From: a virus
Direction: 5' to 3' (one strand)
DNA: 64,000 nt
IMG/VR virus record: IMGVR_UViG_3300045999_008996
Span: 62,001 to 126,000 of that record
The notes beneath the pieces were generated by a model, which worked only from the letters and a program-made list of their open reading frames with translations, ran no database searches and was not told where the DNA came from. This document shows, one piece after another, positions 40,149 through 47,923 of this stretch. A program made the translations under genes and the position numbers. How positions within the stretch are numbered: position 1 is the first letter of the stretch; each line of letters begins with the position of its first letter.

Positions 40149-40763
40149 TCACCAATCAGTTGGATTAAAGAAGAATAATTGAACTAGACGACCATTTTCC
40201 AGTGTATCTCCAAAATTATAATTATGTGAATGCCAAAGATTAGCATTGAAAATCACCAAACGATTATACTTCATTGGCGATAAAAAGTAACGTGTCCATT
40301 GAGAACGGTCTAGACCTTCTCCATAAACTGTTGTCCACCATGCTTCTTTTGCAGATGAATATCCCCAGACACTTGCTTCAATGTCATGTGTTGGGCAAGT
40401 ATCCATTTTGGTTTTATTATGCATCCAAAATGAAGTGCCACCTTCATCAATCACTTGCTCTGGTGGATTGAGATAACAAACTGCCCCATATTCCCAAACA
40501 GGGTCTACGTGAACATCCTGACGATAAGTATTATTCTCATAAGAAATTCTAAAATATCCATTTGGATTTGCTGGAGTAAGTTTCTTATTCAGAATACTCT
40601 CAAATCTTTGATGAAGTTCTTGAGGATAATAATATTCATCTGAATTTCTTCCTGGATATGTGTATCCTTCTACTGGTTCTGGATATGTGGATTGAAGTGC
40701 AAACTGACGGACTTCATCTGGATTGGAATGAAAGTCATCAATTACAATAATATTGCGGTTCAT
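40149..40763 (-). CDS. DUF6445 oxygenase-like protein
   Basis: 204 aa. IIVIDDFHSNPDEVRQFALQ is the typical DUF6445 opening; RQDVHVDPVWEYGAVCYLNP gives an HxD; GGTSFWMHNKT; NRLVIFNANLWHSHNYNFGD gives the distal His. Pattern of a cupin-type Fe(II) dioxygenase, activity not established. Second of three DUF6445-type domains in the window. Late box at 40774-40781. Confidence 0.8.
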   Translation of the reverse strand: MNRNIIVIDDFHSNPDEVRQFALQSTYPEPVEGYTYPGRNSDEYYYPQELHQRFESILNKKLTPANPNGYFRISYENNTYRQDVHVDPVWEYGAVCYLNPPEQVIDEGGTSFWMHNKTKMDTCPTHDIEASVWGYSSAKEAWWTTVYGEGLDRSQWTRYFLSPMKYNRLVIFNANLWHSHNYNFGDTLENGRLVQLFFFNPTDW

Positions 40764-40773
40764 ATTGGAGCTT

Positions 40774-40781
40774 TATTTATT
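40774..40781 (-). promoter_or_regulatory. Late promoter AATAAATA
   Basis: In the 24-nt gap before the DUF6445 gene, followed by TTGGAG as ribosome site. Would drive DUF6445, sulfotransferase and prolyl-hydroxylase-like genes together. Confidence 0.6.
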
Positions 40782-40787
40782 ATTATA

Positions 40788-43649
40788 TCACACTATAAAA
40801 GACTGTAGTGCTGATGATAAAGCATTTGCTGCAGAACTCGTTGCAGCAAGATAACTACGAGGAGAACTTAATGGTGCGCTTGATGTAATAGTTTCTGTAG
40901 AGTAGTCTAACTTTTCAACTGTTGCTACTGGACCTGGATCACCACCACCAAAGTATCCTGCAATTGAATTACCTGTTGCAGCAAGAGCAATACGTGCAGC
41001 ACTTAATGGTGCACCAGGAACTGTTGATCTTGTATCAGTTGAATAAGTAATTTTATCCATTCTCGAAGATACATTAAGGTCTGGTTCATAACCCCCACCA
41101 AAATATCCTGCCGTAGAGTTTCCTGTTGCAGCAAGATACGCCCGATTAGAACTTAGAAAAGCCCCAGGGACAGTTGTTCTTGTATCAGTTGAATAAGTAA
41201 TTTTATCCATTGTTGAAAAAAGTGCTAATGCATCATTAGTACCACCACCAAAATATCCTGCCGTTGAGTTTCCTGTTGCAGCAAGTTGATAACGATTAGA
41301 ACTTAAGACTGCAGCAATTGGGGCAGCAGTTTCTGTAGAGTAGGTTAATTTTTGTATTGATGAAAATAGTACTACACCATTAGTTCCACCACCAAAGTAT
41401 CCTGCTAAAGAATTTCCTGTTGCAGCAAGTTGAGTACTTGTTGGATTTAATAAAGCGCCAGGAACTTGTGCTGTGGTATCAACAGAATAAGAAAGCTTAT
41501 CAATTGTTGATCTTGCGGGGTCAAAACTCAAACTAGGAGAACCACCACCAAAATATCCTGCTATTGAAGACGTCGTTGCATCAAGATTATAACTTGCAAC
41601 ACTTAATGATGCACCAGGAACTGCTACTGTTGTATCAGTGGAATAAGAAACCTTATCCATTGTTGCTGTTGCTCCACCCGGAGAAAATCCACCCCCAAAG
41701 TACCCAGCATTTGCTTGAACTGGAGCTGCAGTGATATTTTGTTGGGGTAATGCGTTTGCAGTAGAACTTGATGCCGCAAGAAAACTACGACCTGAACTTA
41801 GCGATGCGCTGGAAATTGTGGTTGTCGTATCAGTAGAATAATCAACCTTATCCATTGCAGAATGATATAATGGAGTAGGTCCAGGAGTAAAACCACCACC
41901 AAAGTATCCTGCTGTTGAGTTTCCTGTTGCAGCAAGACGACTGCGAGAAAAACCTAATGAGGTTGATGTTCTTGTATCGGTAGAATATTCAATCCTATCT
42001 ATAGTTGCTACTGGACCTGGAATACTAGGTTGAAAACCACCACCAAAATATCCTGCCACTTGGTTTCCTGTTGCAGCAAGATCATAACGTGCAGCACTTA
42101 ATGATGCACCAGGAACTGTTGATCTTGTATCGGTAGAATATTCAATCCTATCTATAGTTAATCCTGGACCAGGAAAACCACCACCAAAGTATCCTGATGT
42201 TGAGTTGCCCGTTGCAGCAAGACGACTACGTGCACTACTTAATGATGCACTAGGAACTGTTGTTCTTGTATCAGTGGAATAAGTGACCTTATCCATTGTT
42301 GCTACGTCAACAGCAGTAGGAGTACTAGGTTGAAGACCACCACCAAAATATCCTGCCACTTGGGTTCCTGTTGCAGCAAGGTAAAAACGCGAACCATTTA
42401 ATGTCGCCCCAGGAACTGTTGCTATCGTATCATTGGAATAAGTGACCTTATCCATTGTTGCGACACCTCCACCCCCAAAGTACCCATCAGTTGAGTTACC
42501 TGTTGCAGCAAGATATGCCCGAGCAGGAAAAATATTTGCCCCAGGAACTGGCGATGTGGTGTCAGTAGAATAAATTACTTTATCCATTGTTGACCGAACG
42601 CCGGGAGATCCTGGACCAAAACCACCCCCAAAGTATCCTAAGTTAAATGAAGATCTTCCTGATATAAAGTTTCTTGATTTTGCTAAGTTTGGTAGTGGTA
42701 TTGAAGGAAGTCCGTTTGCTCTGAGACTTGATGCCGCAGCACCGTAAACAGCAGCAAACAAAGATGCATTGGGAACTGATGCGGTTGTATCGATGGAATA
42801 ATTGATCTTATCAATTGAAGATAAATACCATCCACCACCAAAATATCCTGCTATTGAATTTCCTGTTGCAGTTGGTCCTCGGCGAGCATCCCTTAAGTTT
42901 GTTGATTGAGTAACAGGTATTCTTGTGTCATTGGAGTAAGTAATCTTATCTACTGTTGAATAATATCCAGGAGAACCAGGACCATCACCACCACCAAAAT
43001 ATCCTGATGTTGAGTTGCCAGTTGCCGCAAGATCTCTGCGGTTAATACTTAATGTTGTTGTGGGAAGTAATGCTGACGTATCATTGGAATAAGTGACCTT
43101 ATCCATTGTTGACACTGAACCAAAAATACTACCACCACCAAAATATCCTGCTACTTGGTTTCCTGTTGCAGCAAGTCTATCTCGATTAGAACTTAAGTTT
43201 GCACCAGGAACTGTTGAACTTGTATCAGTTGAATAAGTAATCTTATTCAGTATCGAAAACCAATTAAAATATCCTGCTATTGAATTTCCCGTTGCCGCAG
43301 TTGTTGATTCTAAGTTTGCACTAGGAACTGCTGTTCTTGTATCAGTTGAATAAGTTAATTTATCCGTTTTTAAATAACCACTAAAGTATCCCGCTATTGA
43401 GTTTCCTGTTGCAGAAATATAACTATTACTGAAACTTAGGTTTGCCCCAGGAACTGGTGATGTAGTGTCATTTGAATAAGTTATCTTAGTTATCGACGAA
43501 TAAACTAAGGGGTAAACCCCACCACCTGCAAAATATCCAGTGTTTGCCGCCGGTTCATTAATAAAAACCTCATCTGAATTAGTCCAGATTTTCTTTTTTA
43601 TTCTGCTACGAGCATCAAGTAACCTAAAAACACCTCTGGTATCAGACAT
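40788..43649 (-). CDS. Kelch-like repeat protein, 18 blades (3 x 6)
   Basis: 953 aa. N-terminus MSDTRGVFRLLDARSRIKKK, then SDEVFINEPAANTGYFAGG. I count 18 repeats of ~40-50 residues with GYFGGG, a short loop, MDKVTYSTDT.. and an LAATGN linker. They fall into three sets of six, separated by ANGLPSIPL... and ANALPQQNIT... linkers, and end in ANALSSALQ. GG followed by an aromatic strand fits kelch-type propeller blades, so three six-bladed propellers are likely. Blades 2 and 3 have lost GGG. Paralogue of the next gene upstream; probably a virion surface protein. Late box at 43682-43689. Confidence 0.8.
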   Translation of the reverse strand: MSDTRGVFRLLDARSRIKKKIWTNSDEVFINEPAANTGYFAGGGVYPLVYSSITKITYSNDTTSPVPGANLSFSNSYISATGNSIAGYFSGYLKTDKLTYSTDTRTAVPSANLESTTAATGNSIAGYFNWFSILNKITYSTDTSSTVPGANLSSNRDRLAATGNQVAGYFGGGSIFGSVSTMDKVTYSNDTSALLPTTTLSINRRDLAATGNSTSGYFGGGDGPGSPGYYSTVDKITYSNDTRIPVTQSTNLRDARRGPTATGNSIAGYFGGGWYLSSIDKINYSIDTTASVPNASLFAAVYGAAASSLRANGLPSIPLPNLAKSRNFISGRSSFNLGYFGGGFGPGSPGVRSTMDKVIYSTDTTSPVPGANIFPARAYLAATGNSTDGYFGGGGVATMDKVTYSNDTIATVPGATLNGSRFYLAATGTQVAGYFGGGLQPSTPTAVDVATMDKVTYSTDTRTTVPSASLSSARSRLAATGNSTSGYFGGGFPGPGLTIDRIEYSTDTRSTVPGASLSAARYDLAATGNQVAGYFGGGFQPSIPGPVATIDRIEYSTDTRTSTSLGFSRSRLAATGNSTAGYFGGGFTPGPTPLYHSAMDKVDYSTDTTTTISSASLSSGRSFLAASSSTANALPQQNITAAPVQANAGYFGGGFSPGGATATMDKVSYSTDTTVAVPGASLSVASYNLDATTSSIAGYFGGGSPSLSFDPARSTIDKLSYSVDTTAQVPGALLNPTSTQLAATGNSLAGYFGGGTNGVVLFSSIQKLTYSTETAAPIAAVLSSNRYQLAATGNSTAGYFGGGTNDALALFSTMDKITYSTDTRTTVPGAFLSSNRAYLAATGNSTAGYFGGGYEPDLNVSSRMDKITYSTDTRSTVPGAPLSAARIALAATGNSIAGYFGGGDPGPVATVEKLDYSTETITSSAPLSSPRSYLAATSSAANALSSALQSFIV

Positions 43650-43681
43650 TTTTTATAATTGGTTTCCTACAAGCATAATAT

Positions 43682-43689
43682 TATTTATT
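43682..43689 (-). promoter_or_regulatory. Late promoter AATAAATA
   Basis: In the 41-nt gap between the two kelch-like genes, 33 nt before the downstream ATG; TAGGAAACC follows as a ribosome site. Matches the NATAAATA motif. Confidence 0.6.
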
Positions 43690-43690
43690 C

Positions 43691-46528
43691 TTAAATAATT
43701 GATGCTTGTAGTGCTGATGATAAAGCATTTGCTGCAGAACTCGTTGCAGCAGAACTAATGCGAGGGGCAGTTAAGTTTGCACCAGGAACTGCTGTAATAG
43801 TTTCTGTAGAGTAGTCTAACTTTTCCATTAATGATGGACCAGGAGAACCACCACCAAAATATCCTGCTCTTGAGTTACTTGTTGCGGACAAAAGTGAACG
43901 CTGTACTATTGCACCAGGAACTGCTGTTCTTGTATCAGTCGAATAAGTAATCTTATCCATTGTTGACACAATACCACCAGGACCACCTCCACCTCCAAAG
44001 TATCCATCATTTGAGTTACCTGTTGCGGCGTGAGCAGAACGGGGAATACTTAATGTAGCAGGAAGTAATGTTCTCGTATCAGTTGAATAAGTTAATTTAT
44101 CTATTGTTGAAAAAAGTGCTGATGCATCATTAGTACCACCACCAAAATATCCTGCTGCAGAGTTTCCTGTTGCAGCAAGAGTATTACGATTAGAACTTAA
44201 GACTGCAGCAATTGGTGCAGCGGTCTCTGTAGAGTAGGTTAATTTTTGTATCGTTGAAACTGCTGCTCCACTATTATTTCCACTACCAAAGTATCCTGCT
44301 AAAGAATTTCCTGTTGCTGAAAATCGAGAACTTATTGCTCTTAATGGAGCACCCGGAACTTGTGCTGTGGTATCAACAGAATAAGAAACCCTATCAATTG
44401 TTGATGGATTATTAATACCTCCTCCAAAATATCCTGCTATTGAAGAAGATGTTGCAGCAAAATCATAACGTGCATTACTTAATGATGCACCAGGAACTGC
44501 TACTGTTGTATCAGTGGAATAAGAAACCTTGTCCATTGTTGCTAATGGACCAGTAGAACTACCCCCAAAGTACCCAGCATTTGCTTGAACTGGAGATGTA
44601 GTAATATTTTGTTGGGGTAATGCGTTTGCTGTAGAACTTGAGGCAGCAAGGAGACTACGAGGAAAACTTAAAGATGCACTAGAAATTGCGGTTGTCGTAT
44701 CAGTAGAATAATCGACTTTATCCATTGTAGAATAATATGCTAGTGGACTAGGGGCAAAACCACCACCAAAATATCCCGCTGTTGAGTTGCCTGTTGCAGC
44801 AAGACGACTGCGAGAAAAACCTAATGAGGTTGATGTTCTTGTATCAGTGGAATATTCAATCCTATCTATAGTTGCTACTGGACCAGGAGAACCGCCACCA
44901 AAGTATCCTGATGTTGAGTTGCCCGTTGCGGCAAGAACATAACGTGAACCACTTAATGATGCGCCAGGAACTGTTGATCTTGTATCAGTGGAATAATTGA
45001 TCTTATCAATTGTTGTTACTGCACCGGGAGCACCACCACCAAAATATCCTGCAGTTGAATTTCCTGTTGCAGCAAGACCAAAACGACTAGAACTTAATGT
45101 AGTAGGAAGTAATGTTCTTGTATCAGTGGAATAAGTGACCTTATCCATAGTTGCTACTGGACCGCCAGGAGTACTTCCACCCCCAAAGTATCCTGCTGTT
45201 GAAGACGATGTTGCGGCAAGATAACTACGAGAACCACTTAACGCTGCTGTGGAGACTGTTGCTATCGTATCGGTTGAATAAGTGACCTTATCCATTGTTG
45301 CTACTGGACCAGGAAGACCACCACCAAAATATCCTGCTGTTGAAGACGATGTTGCAGCAAGACCATAACGTGCAGGAAAAATATTTGCCCCAGGAACTGG
45401 TGTTGTTGTATCAGTGGAATAAGAAACCTTGTCCATTGTTGACCGAACGCCGGGGGATCCTGGACCAAAACCACCCCCAAAATATCCTGAGTTAAATGAA
45501 GATCTTCCTGATATAAAGTTTCTTGAGGTTGTTAAATTTATTGCTGGTAATGCATTTGCTCTTGCACTTGAGGCAGCAAGACGATTACGAGGAACAGTTA
45601 AGTTTGCACCAGCAACTGTTGTTCTTGTATCAGTGGAATACGAGACTTTATCCATTGTTGCTACTGGACCTGGATCACCACCACCAAAGTATCCTGCAAT
45701 TGAATTACCTGTTGCGGCAGCGTTTTCGCGACCAGAACTTAAGTTTGCAGTAGGAACTGCTGCTGTTGTATCAGTAGAATAGGAGACTTTATCCATAGTT
45801 GCTACTGGACCAGGAGAACCACCTCCAAAATATCCAGAAGATAAATTACCTGTTGCAGCAAGTTCTTGACGAGCAGAACTTAAGTTTGCACCAGGAACTG
45901 CAAATGTTGTATCAGTGGAATATGCAACCTTATCCATAGTTGCAAGATCAATTCCACCAAGACCCCCACCAAAATATCCTACTACTTGGTTTCCTGCCGC
46001 AGCAAGATTACTACGTGAGGCAATTAAGTTTGCACCAGGAACTGCCGCTGTTGTATCTGTTGAATAAGAAACCTTATCCATAGTCACCACAGGACCAGAA
46101 CCCCCACCAAAATATCCTGCCGCAGAGTTTCCTGTTGCAGCAAGATAACCACGAGCAGCACTTAATGAGCCAGGAATCGGAGAGACAGTATCGGTTGAAT
46201 AAGTCACCTTATCCATTGTCGCTACTACTCCAGGAGATCCAGGACCACGACCACCACCAAAATATCCTGCCACAGAGTTACCTGTTGCAGCAAGACCATA
46301 ACGAGGAACACTTAAAAATGTAGCAGGAAGTGGTGACGTGGTATCAGTTGAATAAAATACTTTATCCATCAATGAAAACAAAGATAGACTAGTATTAGTG
46401 CCTCCAACAAAATATCCAGTGTTCAGTGCTGGTTCATTAATGAAAACTTCATCTGGACTAATCCAGTTATTATCTTTAATTTCTAAAAGTATTTCAGATA
46501 AAGCAAAAGTCCCCCTAGTTTCAGCCAT
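43691..46528 (-). CDS. Kelch-like repeat protein, 18 blades (3 x 6)
   Basis: 945 aa. MAETRGTFALSEILLEIKDN, then SPDEVFINEPALNTGYFVGG. The 18 repeats of the form GYFGGG.PGPVATMDKVTYSTDTTTAVPGA.LS.ARY.LAATGN are again in three sets of six. The separators ANALPAINLTTSRNFISGRS and ANALPQQNITTSPVQA match those of the downstream paralogue. Three six-bladed propellers are inferred. Repeats are rich in Ser/Thr/Ala and would expose many hydroxyls. Overlaps the DUF6445-like gene by 8 nt, so they are co-expressed. Confidence 0.8.
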   Translation of the reverse strand: MAETRGTFALSEILLEIKDNNWISPDEVFINEPALNTGYFVGGTNTSLSLFSLMDKVFYSTDTTSPLPATFLSVPRYGLAATGNSVAGYFGGGRGPGSPGVVATMDKVTYSTDTVSPIPGSLSAARGYLAATGNSAAGYFGGGSGPVVTMDKVSYSTDTTAAVPGANLIASRSNLAAAGNQVVGYFGGGLGGIDLATMDKVAYSTDTTFAVPGANLSSARQELAATGNLSSGYFGGGSPGPVATMDKVSYSTDTTAAVPTANLSSGRENAAATGNSIAGYFGGGDPGPVATMDKVSYSTDTRTTVAGANLTVPRNRLAASSARANALPAINLTTSRNFISGRSSFNSGYFGGGFGPGSPGVRSTMDKVSYSTDTTTPVPGANIFPARYGLAATSSSTAGYFGGGLPGPVATMDKVTYSTDTIATVSTAALSGSRSYLAATSSSTAGYFGGGSTPGGPVATMDKVTYSTDTRTLLPTTLSSSRFGLAATGNSTAGYFGGGAPGAVTTIDKINYSTDTRSTVPGASLSGSRYVLAATGNSTSGYFGGGSPGPVATIDRIEYSTDTRTSTSLGFSRSRLAATGNSTAGYFGGGFAPSPLAYYSTMDKVDYSTDTTTAISSASLSFPRSLLAASSSTANALPQQNITTSPVQANAGYFGGSSTGPLATMDKVSYSTDTTVAVPGASLSNARYDFAATSSSIAGYFGGGINNPSTIDRVSYSVDTTAQVPGAPLRAISSRFSATGNSLAGYFGSGNNSGAAVSTIQKLTYSTETAAPIAAVLSSNRNTLAATGNSAAGYFGGGTNDASALFSTIDKLTYSTDTRTLLPATLSIPRSAHAATGNSNDGYFGGGGGPGGIVSTMDKITYSTDTRTAVPGAIVQRSLLSATSNSRAGYFGGGSPGPSLMEKLDYSTETITAVPGANLTAPRISSAATSSAANALSSALQASII

Positions 46529-47027
46529 TTTTTATGATTATTTTCTGAAAGAGCATAGAGTTATTTAGATTAGTAGCATAAGAATGCCATAAATTACTTC
46601 TAAATAAAACCATTCTATTATACTTTGCAGTAATATTCCCATACTCTTTCCATAAACTCAAATCAGACTTAAAAACTTCTACAAGATTGTTTTCGTTGAT
46701 TTGATATTGATTCATTTCGTCTAAAGTTGGAAATGCTTCTAGTCCTGTTGCAAGATGCGAATAAAACTTAATTCCGGTCTCACCAAACGATTGCATTGGT
46801 AATGTCAGATAAATGACTGCAATCCAATCAGAACTAAGATGAGCAACAACATTAGAATCACCACCAACTTCATTCGTTGCTGAAATGATTTCAATAGGAT
46901 TACCAATAATCTCTGCAATTTTATTTACTGTTTCATTGGTAATCACACATTGATTCTCAAAAAAACCTTTATGATATTGGTGTGGAATATCATAAAGGTT
47001 ATCAACTATAACGATATGTTCTCTCAT
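46521..47027 (-). CDS. DUF6445-like protein with altered metal site
   Basis: 168 aa. HIVIVDNLYDIPHQYHKGFF opens like DUF6445; VVAHLSSDWIAVIYLTLPMQ; GETGIKFYSHLATGLEA; YNRMVLFRSNLWHSYATNLN with the distal His. At the HxD position it reads HLS rather than HCD or HVD as in the other two copies, so the iron site may be changed or inactive. It follows the coiled-coil gene with a 4-nt overlap and leads into the kelch-like gene. Confidence 0.7.
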   Translation of the reverse strand: MREHIVIVDNLYDIPHQYHKGFFENQCVITNETVNKIAEIIGNPIEIISATNEVGGDSNVVAHLSSDWIAVIYLTLPMQSFGETGIKFYSHLATGLEAFPTLDEMNQYQINENNLVEVFKSDLSLWKEYGNITAKYNRMVLFRSNLWHSYATNLNNSMLFQKIIIKNG

Positions 47028-47875
47028 TCTGGAGTGTTATTACCTTCAATTTGCTTTTGTTCTGCTGCAGGTTTGATTGCCGCACCATAACCTAAATCAG
47101 CACCAGTGAGTTTCTCATAACCTCTCATGACCTTACTCTGAAGGTCATTAATAAACTCAAGTCTCCCTCTTGGATCCAGAAGTTTATCCATTGGTAGATA
47201 ACCTTCTTTGAATTGATTACGTGGATCAACCATTGAAGGAGCAGAAGCACGACGCATTGCCTGGAGATTGGCACCAGAAATACCTGTTTGTGCTGCCATT
47301 AAGTCATCAAGTGCTTGTTCTGCAAGACGAGTATCCCAGTATTCTTGATTTTCTTCGAGGAATTGTTGTCTTGTAGGAGGTGTACCGCCATTTTGCTCTA
47401 CCAGTTTTTCGAGCATCTTATCCAAGTGTTCAAGTTGATAAAGACGATCGCGAATTTCCATCTCACTGCCTTTAATGTAGTGTGTCATTTCAAGTTCTTC
47501 AAGGTCATACCAGCAGAGTTTTTTACCTCCACCAGGACCACCAAATTCCCACATAATAGGTTGAGATTTATCCTTCCCTTCCCACTTATATTCAAACTCA
47601 CGAATTCTTTCTTTCATTTCGATAAGTTTGCTCATAAATCCACCTGCCATAATACGACGTTCTTTGAGAATATGCTCAAAAGAAACAGAGATGTTATGAG
47701 TGTTCAATCCAATGAACTTTTCAATTTGGAAGTTAGTTCTTCCTTGTGCCATTTCTTTATCACTTTCTTCCCAAGCAAAAACATTTTGAGATGCTTGCAT
47801 CAAAAATTCATCTTCTATCGCTACTTTCTTTGCATTTGTTGGCGTATAAGTCAACGCAAAATTTCCTTCAGACAT
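47024..47875 (-). CDS. Coiled-coil phage protein, 283 aa
   Basis: Start ATG 47873-47875 (MSEGNFALTYTPTNAKKVAI). A charged N-terminal half with EKFIGLNTHNISVSFEHILK, a long coiled coil (residues ~80-160, LIEMKERIREFEYKWEGKDK ... YQLEHLDKMLEKLVEQ), and a C-terminal part with ASAPSMVDPRNQFKEGYLPM. I recall similar proteins in cyanophages but no assigned function; it may be a virion or packaging-related protein. Late-type region. Confidence 0.6.
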   Translation of the reverse strand: MSEGNFALTYTPTNAKKVAIEDEFLMQASQNVFAWEESDKEMAQGRTNFQIEKFIGLNTHNISVSFEHILKERRIMAGGFMSKLIEMKERIREFEYKWEGKDKSQPIMWEFGGPGGGKKLCWYDLEELEMTHYIKGSEMEIRDRLYQLEHLDKMLEKLVEQNGGTPPTRQQFLEENQEYWDTRLAEQALDDLMAAQTGISGANLQAMRRASAPSMVDPRNQFKEGYLPMDKLLDPRGRLEFINDLQSKVMRGYEKLTGADLGYGAAIKPAAEQKQIEGNNTPE

Positions 47876-47923
47876 AATCCTTTTCAATTTATGAAAATGT
47901 GTACTACTATATAGTTGCTCTAA

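Noticed and set aside
47888-47923. Late promoter CATAAATT before the coiled-coil gene
   Set aside because: The last base of the motif does not match, so I did not call it.
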